Part shown: positions 37,518 through 49,603 of the stretch, piece by piece
Numbering within the stretch: position 1 is the stretch's first letter
Layout of the letters: each line of letters starts with the position of its first letter
Assembly (NCBI GenBank): GCA_034509925.1
Contig: CM067537.1
Span: 8,817,501 to 8,881,500 of the forward strand
Direction of reading: 5' to 3'
DNA: 64,000 nucleotides
DNA from: Hirudinaria manillensis
Lineage: Eukaryota; Annelida; Clitellata; Hirudinida; Hirudinidae
Translations under genes and position numbers: made by a program
The notes under the pieces: generated by a model
The model's database searches: none
Told to the model about the DNA's origin: nothing
Seen by the model: the letters and a program-made list of their open reading frames with translations, nothing else

Positions 37518-38049
37518 TCAGAATAAAGATAAATTTTGATAAAACAATTCTGAATCATCTGCTAATCCGATGTCGTCATAGGCACTGAAAATCAATACCA
37601 ATCGATAATGGTTTTTTACACTTAGTAATATTATTTACGTAAATTTGTTTTTCATTCGACAAAATATTATTATAAATTTAATGTAAACTCTTCATTTCTG
37701 AAGTACATGGATTTTTGTTATTAGACAGTCGATAGTCATTATATATGTTACACGTTCGTATTTTAGTAATAATTAAATGAAATAAAATAAATATAATTTA
37801 GGTTTTACGATCTCAAGAATGATAAAAATGTTCTACTTTTACTTTCACAAACACGAATTTTTCGATGGCGATCGCATTTCTGGATGCGATGACTCCGGTG
37901 CGGATATCTTTGATTGGAGACTGGGCCTATTTTCAGTACTAGACGACAATTATTTAAGAATGCATACCGTTTGAGCAACTTAATTTATTAGCGGATTGCT
38001 ATTATTGCTTCGAATGCTTCTTAAGTTTTAAAAACCCATCCAAGTACAT
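37518..38049 (-). CDS. Possible 54-residue protein of three exons, divergent from the ZIP gene
   Basis: Two exons fit well: 37938-37855 and 37584-37518, reading TENRPSLQSKISAPESSHPE, then MRSPSKNSAYDDIGLADDSE and LFYQNLSLF before a stop. The acceptor of the last exon is strong (GATTTTCAG) and an AATAAA lies 21 bases past the stop (37497-37492). An ATG exon at 38049-38036 (MYLDG) joins in phase but has a weak GTTTTT donor. If real, the start would lie 21 bases from the ZIP start codon. I do not recognise the product. The opposite strand of the middle exon is also open, so the evidence is thin. Confidence 0.3.
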
Positions 38050-38070
38050 TTTAACCAAAATCACTTATAA

Positions 38071-39975
38071 ATGGAAACGACAACTATTTTCCAAATAGCA
38101 TATCTTTTAGCAACGCTGACGATCTGCATGCTCGTGGTCTACTTGCCCAGAATTGCTCTGGCCTCGAGTGATTCTGCAGAGTTTTCACCCCGTTCTCTGA
38201 GGCTGCTTGACCTCAGCAACTTCTTTGCCATGGGCGTATTCTTAGCCACTTGTTTTGTAATGCTGATGCCACACGTTGAATCAACTTTTGTTGCAGCATT
38301 TGCCAGTTTTGATTTTGAAACTGAAACTTGTTACAAGTTTGTACAGCTAATTGTCGTGCTGGGGTTTCTTCTCATCTATTTCCTAGAAAAGGTCAGATTG
38401 GTTATCATAAATTGAATGGCTTTAATGGTGTTATTTACTAATTGAGGCTGTAAAATTGGGTCAAATTTGTCTTGTTTTAAAATCTTTTGAAGTTTTACCT
38501 ATTTTGATTTAATTTGTGAATAATTGACATTCACTAGATGCTCGACCATTGCAAAGAATCTCTTTCAGCCTCTCCTTCGTCATCTCATGACCTCCATCAT
38601 CTCTGCAGGCCTGATAATGTCAGATCGATTCCAAATTATGTCGTCACCTTCGAACAGATCGAAGAAGAAGAAGGGGAAGAGGGCAACAACAACGAAGCTG
38701 AACTGAACAGAGAAGATGATGGCAACTCGAAGGACTTGTCCGAACCTACCATCACGATCAATAAAGCATCCGACACGCAAAATGACACCCAGAACAGGAA
38801 GTTTGTCAATGATGACGAGGAGGACGATGAAGAAGACGACGACGAAGATGAAAGCAAGCTTCTGGTGACTGGTGACAAAGCCCATGGGGCTGAAAAGCTT
38901 TCAGGGAAAAGGAGGAGAAACAAAGTTGAGGATTCAAACAAGAACAACAAGCCTCGCTATGCCAAGAAATTGGCTGCCAATGGGTCACGAAACGTGCCTC
39001 CGACGATGGCCTCAATTGTCGGACATTTTGACGTCAGGTAGTTTTCGAATAAATTTTGTTTTTTTCTTTGATTTGTCCAAAATGGATCGTTTCAAGATTG
39101 TTGTATCTTTACATTATTATTAATATATGATTATTAGGTGGTGTCGGAGATTTGTAATATGGAGATGTGGTAAAGTCACAACTTATTGATAGTTACAAAT
39201 TTCTGAAGGCCTCTGGGCCTTGCAATAGAAAGATAATTGTTCTGGGTGTTTGCTGTTAATCGGTTCTTGCTGGACCTGATAAGGGATTTATGTATGTCTG
39301 CTTATGATGGGATATCATTCTCTAATTGATCTAATTCAGGTGCAAATTATCTTATATAATTTTATTTCTTAATTATAGAAGTAATTTCCACTTTAATGAC
39401 TGTGCAGTAGCAGCCCAGTTCAAATCTTAATTTTCACTGTAATCTTTAGCTGGCACCCACCCTTGATGTAAGATGTCTTTTTTCCCCACAGGTGCGCTGC
39501 CATGCTCCTGGCTCTGTGCGTTCATTCCGTGTTCGAGGGCGTGACACTCGGTCTGCAGAATCAGTTGTGGCGTTTCCTTGGGCTGGCCGGAGCAGTGGCC
39601 TTCCACCAGGTCACGGCCGCAATGGCCGTCGGGGTCAACCTCACCAAGAGGAGACTCGGCCGACTCTCTTTCTTCGTCTCCTCCTTTCTTTTTTCCGCCG
39701 CCATTCCTCTCGGCGTTCTCCTCGGCATGCTCCTCTCTGGCTTCGCGGAGGTCGACCGAACGACGGAACTCCAGTTCGCGGAGAGCTCCGTCGCCCCAAA
39801 GGTGGTCTCGGCGTGCCTGCAGGCCCTGACTGTTGGGACGTTTGTCTATGTCATCTTCGTGGAGATACTGCCCTCTGAGATCAACAAAAGGAAGGACCAG
39901 GTCCTCAAGGCGACGATTCTTCTCTTTGGCTTCACGCTCGTCACCTGTTTGGCTTTCTTCCTTGCCAAGTCTTGA
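38071..39975 (+). CDS. ZIP family zinc transporter (SLC39A1/2/3-like)
   Basis: ZIP proteins move Zn2+ and related metals into the cytosol. Three exons join in frame: 38071-38391, 38538-39037 and 39492-39975 (434 residues). Exon 1 encodes TM1-TM3, including MGVFLATCFVMLMPHVE, the ZIPI-type TM2. Exon 2 is one long cytoplasmic loop, extremely acidic (the run at 38806-38852 reads NDDEEDDEEDDDEDESK) and then basic. Exon 3 encodes TM4-TM8: LCVHSVFEGVTLGLQ carries the His-Ser-x-x-Glu-Gly motif of TM4, and FHQVTAAMAVGV the metal-binding TM5. Most ZIP1-3 proteins are about 310-370 residues and have a His-rich loop between TM3 and TM4; here it is replaced by Asp/Glu. The subfamily is clear; the exact orthologue is not. 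Confidence 0.93.
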
Positions 39976-41232
39976 ATTTCTTTCCATGCATCTTGTTGTT
40001 GATTTGTTGGAAAATTATTTTTTTTCATTTTTTGTTTGTTTAATTCTTAATTTATGAGAGGTTTTTCTCCATACTTTTTTCCTGATTATAAAGCCTGTCT
40101 GTTATCGTGATGCCGTTTTTGCTTTGAAACATTTCTTATCGCTCATCATGCATGGTTTGTTTTTCCATCGACGTTACATCCTCTTCCATTCTTTTGCCGG
40201 TATCTCCAGCTGTGGTAACATCTGGCTCCTTGTTGCGCTTCTGTCACGCGTCGTGATTCTATCGTGTTCGTTTTCCGTGACGTATCTTCGACGACTTGCA
40301 TTCTTGTTGCGTATTTTTTCTCTCCCTGCTTTGTTTGTTGAAGTGATGTCGTTGTTCTTATCGAATGCTCATAACAGAATCGTCAATATGTAAATTAAAA
40401 TTCCTCGACCATCTTTGAAATCCTGGGCCTTCGCGCTTCTTCATGCCTTCGTGAACCCCTCAAAAGGGGCTAGAACAGGTTTCTTGGTATTTTGAAATCC
40501 ATATATACACACATGTAAATGCAATTTATATTTTCTCCTGAGAAATTTGTTTACCAGTCTGACCAAAACTCCCACGTTTGTGGAAATATTTTTAAGCCAG
40601 CCAAACTGAGAAGTAAGATTGGTTGTTCTTACAGTGGTGGATCACACTGTGAGAGTTTATCTTTCCTGTATACATTTGAATTTTCATAGACAATTGTATT
40701 TTTGGCCTCCAAATTTGTGAAATTTGTGTGTATAAAGAAATCATGGATCTTTTAGTCGCACGACCAAAGATATTTCTGTCGCTATTGCTACTATTTGCTG
40801 GGTGATCCAAGTTGTTCTGTCACCTGATAACTTCGGCTACTCAACTTATTGTTAACTTTATTTTCTAATTTAAATCTCAACATCAGCTCATTAATTTCTA
40901 ATCCAATGTCATTGATCTGATGTCATTCTCGATGGCTTAATAAAAATCTATTTTAGAAAATTTAATTTGGCTTCTCTTATGCAACACAAGGAAATGTTCT
41001 AAGTTTGGTGATGAGTAGCACAATGACCTAAGAGTCAGTAATGCAAAGTCTCATGAAACATTCCAAATTTTGGTAATTATTACTATTATTATTATTAGTT
41101 ATTAATTGTAGATCAAAATCATCTTTATAGAACTTTATTCTTCAGATATTCAACATAAACAAAAAACACTTTGCTTAACATTATAAACAGCAAAATTTTC
41201 ACATTTTGGTCACGTCTGCTAGCAGGTCACCA
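39976..41232. other. Convergent spacer between the ZIP gene and OGFOD1
   Basis: 3' flanking DNA of two convergent genes. The first ~450 bases after the ZIP stop are pyrimidine-rich and could be its 3' UTR. On the minus strand an AATAAA (41139-41134) about 95 bases past the OGFOD1 stop probably serves that gene. No further gene is seen. Confidence 0.4.
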
Positions 41233-44200
41233 TCACTCAAAGTAACTGAAGGACAAGTCGTAAAAGGACTGTTTTGATTGGTCGGGGATGGTTGTGATCT
41301 TGTGGTTGATGTGTTTCACAAAACTCAGGACTTCTTCTTCCCTGTAGACCAGGTTCAACGAGTTCTTTTTCGGTTTGATCGTCAAGAGCTGAAATGAAGA
41401 AATAAAAACTAAAATGAACAAAAAAAACTGCACTGCATTCTGCAAAAGGTCTCCATCTCAGCAGATGAAATACAAAAATAGGGGCATCAAACAGATGAGA
41501 CCAATAGCAGAGACGTTTGTATTAGGCTAGAGTATTTTTGTATTAATAATTTTAAAAAATATTAAAATAATGTATTTATAATCTAATGATGAGGTGACAA
41601 ATGATGAGCTACAAAGATGCATCAGCCATTACCTCTTGATCTTCATCTTTTGCTATGTAACTTGTGAAGCCCCCATATTGACTTTTCCAGTCTTTGACAA
41701 AAAAAAAGACATTAATCAACATAAATAATGTAAATACAGAATTACCAATGAAAATTTCCCAGCATTCTAATTTTGGATCATCTGCATAAATTAGTTTAAT
41801 TTAATTTAGGACTCACCGTCGATGTTGAATACCATGATGGCATCGAGGGCGGAGCTTGAGAGTATCTTGTGATTGGCTGTTGCATAAGACCCGTGCGACC
41901 ATTTTCTGACCTCGAAACAGCACTTGGCATCGCAAGGTTCTACAAAAAAAAATTAAAATTATTTAAACAAAATTTATTATTTTATTTTTAAATTTAGCTG
42001 AAAGAACTTGCTTTGCTCAAATAGCAAATTTATAAACAAGACAGAAGCCATGCACGATCCAAAAATAAGTCAAAAAGCATATGAATAGTCAGTAACCTGG
42101 TTCTGGATCAGATGAACCTGGCTTTGGAGCATCATTATTATGGTCATCATTATCATCACCATCATATTTCATCTTTTTTGATGCTGGTTCTTCCATATCA
42201 TTTGCAACACACTCTGGAGGTGACCACCTTCTCTTGAAATCTATTGGACGAGAGAAAATCATGGAATCCAATTAAAATGATCTTGACGATAAATAGACGA
42301 CAATCAATGAATGAACTAGGTCAACAACCTTGTGAACACAATTGACTTTCAGATTCTTTGATGCTTGCATCAAGGAATTTAATAACATCTTCAATATCAT
42401 CAATGTTATCTTTCTCCTTTTCTTGATTTTCAGCATCATTTGTTTCATCATTTGGCTCATCATTCACATCATCAATTGGTTCATCAATTGGTTCATCATT
42501 TGCATCATCATTTACATCATCAATTGGTTCATCATTTGCTTCACCCTCATCAGAAACTAGAGATTCTTCATCATCATCATCCTGATTATCATCATCATCA
42601 TCGTTGGATTTAGGAACCAACTTATGGAACCTGAGACCCGTCATGTTGGAAAGGATGAGGAACATGGCTTCTGAAGCCAGGATTCTAAGGCACTGCTCAA
42701 TGAGTTCCTCACTACTGCTGACCGAAGGAGTTTCAGATTTCGTTTCTAAGTTCATGTCGAGAGATTCAAAATTCCTGAAAATTCGTGATTAATTTTTGCT
42801 TAATTTAAAAATGCATAATTTTTGCAAAATATGCTCTACAATGTTTAATATTATAAATAACTAACATTTAATTCATTATAAATTAGCAATAATCATGTTA
42901 ATGACAAACCTCTTGTTTGGAGGACCCCTCAGCTTCCATTTCAAGTCAGAGGACCTAAAGGCATCAACCAGTGCATTGTATTTTTCCTCCTTTTTTGGAA
43001 CACAAACATCAATCATTAAAATGTTCAATCGAGAAATCAACCGTCAATCATCCAATCACATGTTGAATGTCCTCAATCAACTAGAAAAGATGAACCTAAT
43101 GGACTGTCATTACCTTGAAGAAGTTTGGCAGCTCAATTTCTGACTTCTTCTCAAACTTTAGCTTGATGCTCGCATGGGTGACTCGCTCCAAATAAATGGG
43201 ATTGATCCAGTCCCTTATTGTGGATTCCTGCATTTTAAAATATTTTTTATTATTGTTATTATTATTACTCAAGTTTTAAAAGTATTTTCTTAAATAACTT
43301 TTTAATATAATAATATATATAATAATTACAATTTATTCAATCAATTTTCATTATTAATATTAGTATTACTGGCATAAACCATCATCTTTAATTTGAGAAA
43401 TAATAACATAAATAAACATATCAGAATAAAATGGGCAACAATTTCATAAACAATTAGGTTGAGCAAGCCTAAATGTAATTCCTCACCTCAACTTCCACAA
43501 AGGTCATGACCTCAGGGCTGGGTTCAACAAACCTGACTGGCCTGGGTACAGGTTTGGAATGAAACCACCCATGGACAGACGGACGGGACTTTTCCTTCGA
43601 CAGAACTTCAGACACCTGAAGACATGAATGTGTTGTGGATGTTTTGGCAAACCAGTGGATAAATCCAGTTTTGTTGATTTTTTAGATTGTTATTGATAAC
43701 AGATTACATTATTATTATTATATTAAATTAATATGTTAGATAATATTAATAATGGATATTAGCAAACTGTTGTTTAAGAAAACCTATGTTCATCTACACA
43801 TAACAAACCTGATGATGAGAATATTCAGAGACTTCAAACCAGGCCAATTTATTCCATGTGGGGTGCGTGGATGACACCACCTGGGTCGGTTCGTAACGTT
43901 CTGTCGGTGCATCAAAATCCGTTGTAAAATGTCTTACAATCAACCATGACTATCAATCAATATATAAAAAACAATCATCATAAATCAATCACTTCCAACT
44001 GACCATCGCATCCAAAGAGATCAAGACTTCCTCCGTCCTCCTTGGACCAGTCCGGATCAACAAAGTAAAGAGTGAATGCTATCCTTCTACTGTCCAATTC
44101 ATCATCGTGGCACAGCAGTACATCTGGAAAAAGGTGGATTTAAAATAAATTGAATTAATTTTAGCTGATTAAAAGATTGATAAAGTGTTGATAACAATTA

Positions 44201-44973
44201 AGACATTGGAACAGTAATTAGCACAATGCATAAATGGGCATTGCATATTCATTGAACTACCAGTGTATGAATATTCAGATGAAGTCAGGTCAATCATATT
44301 CAGCAGTTCTATTCCAGTGCATTCAGAAACCCAGGAACGAAAATCCTCGAGTAGAAATTTCCTGTGATGGAACGAATTAAAGAAATCCAACATTGTTAAT
44401 GTCATTAATGTTATGTAATTAAAAACTATTAATATTCATAAGGTTTTTCGAATTTTCAAGACTCATGTTTGTTACCTGATTGCTTGAGCGTAAGGCAACT
44501 TCAACTTTTTGAAATCATTGCTCTAGAATGGGATATTATCTATCAATATACTTTTCAAGATTTTCTTCCAAATAATGTTATGAATAAATTATGAAATTTC
44601 ACCTGTTTGAATTTATACAAATCATTATTTTTCTTGTAAAACTGCATCCCCTTTAGTTCCTTGTGCATCTCTTGTAAGAAGTCGTCACCACTGATGAAGT
44701 TGAACATTTCACAACATTGGAAAGGCTCGTTATACAATTTGACGACTCCATCTGTAAGACAAGATTGCCACTACAATATTACAACTATATTATTATAGTG
44801 GTGATGAGTCCACCTTTTTCAAAAGCACTTTTAGTTTTGTAGGCTGAGAGGAACTTTGTCTTCAATTCATCATTTAAAAACTCAGCGTTCAGAGTAGGGT
44901 TGCATGACACCTCTAGATTGACCGTGCCTTCAGCCGCGGACTTTTTACCGACGCCCTTTTTATTTTTTGCCAT
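41233..44973 (-). CDS. OGFOD1: Prolyl 3-hydroxylase OGFOD1 (2-oxoglutarate/Fe(II) oxygenase)
   Basis: OGFOD1 hydroxylates a proline of ribosomal protein uS12 and affects translation accuracy and stress granules. Fourteen exons join in frame: 44973-44814, 44751-44603, 44522-44476, 44361-44261, 44123-44004, 43900-43809, 43615-43487, 43227-43114, 42989-42910, 42774-42329, 42240-42097, 41939-41817, 41691-41633 and 41388-41233 (639 residues). The iron ligands are visible: His and Asp in LLCHDDELDSRRIAF and the distal His in HHQVSEVLSKEKSRPSVHGW, where the Arg of KSR is the usual 2-oxoglutarate ligand. The C-terminal double-stranded beta-helix ends SLNLVYREEEVLSFVKHINH and DLSFSYFE. Human OGFOD1 has 542 residues; the excess is an acidic linker in exons 10-11 with repeats of NDEPIDDV type. 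The start MAKNKKGVGKK is Lys-rich like the human N-terminus. Confidence 0.96.
42436..42610. repeat. Imperfect tandem repeat inside an OGFOD1 coding exon
   Basis: Units related to TTCATCAATTGGTTCATCA recur on the plus strand next to ATC runs (about 42560-42602). On the coding strand they translate as Asn-Asp-Glu-Pro-Ile-Asp-Asp-Val type repeats and an Asp run. The array stays in frame, consistent with slippage expansion by multiples of three. Confidence 0.75.
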
Positions 44974-45201
44974 TTTACGTTTTGCGCTTACACCACGATG
45001 AGGGCGATATTATAAAATAGATCGAAGATGTTGACCAGGAAAAACGATTTGAATTAATCGTTGCATGAATTTCTTTTTGAAAAATGTAAAAAATGACATT
45101 TAAGGAAGTAGTTACAAACTATTAATGAGGACAGTGAGCAATGTAATCATGTATATTGACAAAAATAATTGTTGCTATTGGATAATTATCAGTCGATAAA
45201 G
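44974..45201. promoter_or_regulatory. Short bidirectional promoter region of OGFOD1 and SNX7/30
   Basis: Only 228 bases separate the two divergent start codons, so both promoters must overlap or adjoin here. No TATA or CCAAT box is obvious. Confidence 0.55.
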
Positions 45202-48200
45202 ATGGCAGAATTGGAGGTTGCAGATGATGCTAAGGCCGACAAGTCCTCTTTGAGTAGTGGCTTTGAAGATCCTCTTGGAGTTTATAGGAACGAAGAAGAA
45301 TCGGACGAATATGATTTCGATGTATGTCGTCTTCATAAAATTGCTTGCTATTGTCGATTATAATGCCAGATTATTATATAAATATAATAAAGACAAATAA
45401 CCAGAAAACATGCATTCGACTTTGCAGTATTTCAACTACATTACTGTAGAGACAATTAATTATTTAATGTTTAAACATTATTTGTCTTACTTATGGACGT
45501 TTTCATTAATATATGGATAGTTTAACACTTTTAAGAACAATAAATATATGCTTTTTTTTAGTACTACTTGTCCCAAATCAGCCCCTCTTCCACCAGAACC
45601 AACACAGAGGTTGACATCAGCAGTTTGCAGCAACAAATGCTTGCCAAGAGGGTTCTGTCCAGTGATGATGGTGCATATTCTACTTTGTTCAGGGAGGGTA
45701 TAATTGATCAGCCCGAAGATCCATTGGATTGTGAACAGCAGGATTTGGTAGCCACCATCGACAATCCAGAGAAGCACACCACTACCATGGAGTCTTTCAT
45801 TACATTCAGGATCTCAACTAAGGTTCTTCATGATTACATTTGTGACCATGGTGATAAAGGCAATAATTGTAAATTTAAAGCTTTAACAATTTGACTCATT
45901 AAACTCACTTTATCCATCTTGGAATATTATTACAGGTTAATGTTATCCCAGACCATTGCTATTATTATCATTATCACCACTTCTATAACCATCACCATCA
46001 TAATCAATGTTATAGTGATTTATGCAGACTTCTCGACCCGAATTTGAAAGCTCAGAGTTTCAAGTGAGGAGGAGATACAATGATTTCCTGTGGCTGAGGT
46101 CAAAGCTAGAGGAACACCATCCAACCCACCTCGTACCTGTGAGTGAAATGGTGATAATGGCACTCATTGCCAGCGATAATAATGTTATTAATAAATATTT
46201 GTAATAAATATTTGTTAATAAATATCAAAGTAAACTTAAAAAACCATTTTCTTCACAATTTATATTATAAATTAATATCATTATGAGTATCATCATTGTC
46301 ATCATGGTCGTCAGTTTCTTTGTTGTCAACACTGTCAGCATCATCATCCCGTTCCAAATCACAATACTGTCCCCATTCCCATCACCATCATCATCATTGC
46401 CATTATTGTTATCATAAATAACATCATTGTTATAACATATCAAGAGTCATTGTCATGATCGTAGCCATTGCCAGAAAAGCACAGTCTCAGAAGGCTGGAC
46501 AGGTTCAATCAGGACTTTGTCAATGCCAGGATGCATGCCCTCAATACTTTCCTTCACAGGGTCTGCTGTCATCCAATTCTTTCCTTCAGTCCACCTCTTC
46601 AGACTTTCCTAACAGCCAAGCAGTGGGTGGGTTGAGTTGATGATGATGATGATGGTGGTGATGATAGTAGTAATTGAACAAAGAAGATTTAAATCGACCG
46701 CTTCAAAGTTGCATTAATTTATCAGATTATTCTATTTTATTTATTTTTAAATTTTCATTTAATTTTAAATTTGCATTTATTCAAACAACAGGAGTTTCAG
46801 TCTGCCAAGTCCAAGGAGCAGCCCGGTCTGATCACTCGTCTGGCGGGCTCCCTCCAAAACCTCGGGGCCTCCCTGGTCGTCAAGAACCGACCTCAGGACT
46901 TCGCGGACACGCTCGAGTACCTCAACAGGTTGTCAGAAAAACTCGGCTCCGTGGAGAAGGTGGCGCAGAAGATTCTGAAGGAACAGAACGGTGACAGATG
47001 GGCTGCTGCTGTTGTTGTTGTTGTCATCGTTGTTGTTGTTGTCTGCCTTTCTCTGACCATTTAAATTAGTTATTAGATGCTGATAAATTCTTCTACAATA
47101 ATAATATTATACAATTATAATAGATAATATTTATTTTAAGGCTTATTTTACTTAAATAGGTAATCCTTTCAGCTAGCATTAATCACAGAATACATAATAA
47201 TAACAACAACAACAGTAATAATAATCTTAACAAGTCACAAATAATAACAATAACAGAAAACATAATTACCTGATAACTCTCAGACCTTCTGTCAGACCTG
47301 AACGAATGGGGTCCTGTCTTCACCCTGTGGTCAAACTCCGAGGACAAGTTGGCCCAGGCCCTGGTTGCCATGGCAAAGTCCGTCGAGAAGTATTACCTGG
47401 CACTCCATGAGCTGGTTGGTTGGTTGGTTGATTGATTGATTGGTTGATGTTCATTCAATGAAAGTTGTGGTTCCAGATTGTTTGCTTTTCTACATTGCTT
47501 TGTTATGTCAACCTGGAAATCCAACATTCGAGTGACCTTGAGTTTTTTTATAGATCGACTCAACGGAAGTGCACTTCCTCAACCCGATCAGGGAATACAT
47601 CCTGTACATCGAAGCCATCAAGGTTCTTTTCTTGACCTATTTTTGTTTTTATTTTTTGTTTTTATTTATTAAATTAATGAGTTTAACTCGTTAATTGTTA
47701 TGCTTCCACTGCAAGTTTAAAGTGTGGGTGGAGAAATTATTTTGCAAAGTTTAATGAATATTATTATAACTTATGCTATAATAAATATCAATATTATTAT
47801 AACTTATGCTATAATATCATCTATGATATACATTATTATATCTGATACTATGATAATATATCCTGCATTATTGACAACTTGCGTCAGGTTGTACTGAAGA
47901 GACGTGACATGATACAATCCCAGTACGACTCATTGCTTGATGAAGTCAACAAGAAAAAGGACGAGAAGGATCACGTCAGTACTCGTTCAGAGCATCATCA
48001 TCATCATCGTCATCACTGTCATCACTGCTACCATTGTTATATATATATATATATAAATTATAATAATATATATATATATGCCAATAATCATAATAATGAG
48101 CTAGAAAATAATATTAATTTGAAACAAAATAATTTCTAAAAAAATAATTTATTTCAAAATAAAATAATAAACGATTATTAACGAAATAATTAAGTAAAAT

Positions 48201-49603
48201 AATTTTTGTTGCGCGATTTCCGGTTTTGCGTGATTTTGTTTGGAATTGAATATTTATTTTTTATTCGCCAGATGACAGAAGAAACTCTCAAGGTGAATGC
48301 CTTTAGGGTATAATCTTACAAACGATCCAAATTAAATGAACTGATAAACGAATTAATATTAAAGAAGCTTAAAGAAAATTACAGAAAAAATAACTTCTTC
48401 TAAGCCGTAGGTCCTGCGTTCAATTCCTGACCCGAAATTCTTTGCATCTGAATCTGAGCGATGTTGATGAATTATGTTGATATATCACAATGCAATGATA
48501 ACGATACAAGCCTGCGTATACAACGATTTTACATAAGTTACTTTCTGATTACAAATGCTTCCTACTCTAGCAAATAGCAGAGGTAAGAGTCCAAATATGG
48601 CATTATTTCTCAGTCGACGGGATTTTCCTTTTGAAGGGACGCACGTCATCCTAGCACGTCATGTCATGTCATGTCTTGATGCATTTTAAGTTCAAGATGT
48701 CATTCATGCAATGATTTCATGCTATCTGTTTTGTTTCTGTGGATGATAATTTAAGGTTTTTTTTTATTAAATTTAGTTTTATTTTTATTTAGTCTTTTTT
48801 TGTTTTTGTCGTCTGCTTCCTGCCTCGTGGTATTTATGAGTCTTTGAGTTGTAAGTCATTTCTTTCAATGACGTTAATTTAAATTGAACGTCTTCGTCTT
48901 CAATCATGACTCGTTGCTGCATGCGTTGTGAGTCATTACCATGTCATCATGACGTCATTACAATAACCACGCCAATCAATATCGTCGTCGTCATCATCAC
49001 CACAACCATCATCGTCGTCATCCTCTCTGCATCCAGTTGAACAAGCAGTTGGAGGTCCTCAACGACAAGCTGACCTGCGCCAATGCCGACCTCCGAGCGG
49101 ATCTCGAGAGGTGGAATAGGAGCAAAAGGAGGGACTTCAGGAAGATCTTTTCCAGCATGGCCGACAGGCAGATCCGATGCTACCAGCTGGTTGGTTGGTT
49201 GATTGATTGATTGATTGGTCTGTCAATCGACATTTGTATGTATGTATGTGTGTTTGTTGTTTTGGTACGATTAGGAATTATTTAAATTATATTATTATTA
49301 TATACATATTATATATATTATATTATTCAAATTCTTTACCACCAGCTCTGAGTCGATGAGCCAGTGAAAGGAATCATTCACTCTTTAATAAACGATTCAT
49401 TAATATTAATCATATCCAATAAATTCTACAATAAAGTCCAATTAATTATTATTCATTGTCGGTTGCCGATCTTGCAGAGCTTAGTTGCTTGGGAGGAGGC
49501 CATACCAAAGATCAAAAAAGCCATCAAGTCGGCAGAGGAGAGCAGGCCGCCCAATGGCAGTGCTGACGGCAGCAACGCTTCCTCCAATGCCAAGTCTCCA
49601 TGA
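45202..49603 (+). CDS. SNX30: Sorting nexin 7/30 (PX-BAR)
   Basis: SNX7 and SNX30 are PX-BAR sorting nexins that bind endosomal phosphoinositides and act with SNX4 in recycling and autophagy. Exons that join in frame: 45202-45321, 45562-45822, 46028-46138, 46465-46626, 46792-46990, 47284-47414, 47554-47622, 47888-47974, 49037-49189 and 49478-49603, with two possible micro-exons at 48272-48292 and 48571-48582 (483 residues with them). The N-terminus is acidic. The PX domain runs from [16 protein letters not shown] through [20 protein letters not shown] and [19 protein letters not shown] to [14 protein letters not shown]. The BAR domain starts near [20 protein letters not shown] and includes [16 protein letters not shown] and [20 protein letters not shown]. 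The exon ending ...TFLTAKQW uses the third GT of its donor region, which restores phase and gives the SNX7-like Trp. SNX7 and SNX30 cannot be told apart here. Confidence 0.94.
48272..48292 (+). other. Candidate 21-base micro-exon of the sorting nexin gene
   Basis: Flanked by CGCCAG and GTGAAT, it encodes MTEETLK in phase 0. Its inclusion or skipping keeps the frame, in the BAR coiled-coil region where human SNX30 also has a variable helix loop. Confidence 0.5.
48404..48440 (+). repeat. Possible remnant of a tRNA-derived SINE
   Basis: The stretch contains GTCCTGCGTTCAATTCCTGA, which resembles a tRNA T-arm with an internal promoter B box. No A box or full cloverleaf is found, so this is at most a decayed 3' half. 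Confidence 0.2.
48571..48582 (+). other. Candidate 12-base micro-exon of the sorting nexin gene
   Basis: Preceded by a strong acceptor (CTTCCTACTCTAG) and followed by a strong donor (GTAAGAGT). It would add Gln-Ile-Ala-Glu in phase 0. Confidence 0.4.

Noticed and set aside
37804-37971. Plus-strand frames open across 37.8-37.97 kb (for example HKHEFFDGDRISGCDDSGAD)
   Set aside because: They overlap the minus-strand exon that has better splice and polyA support; no upstream plus-strand exon was found.
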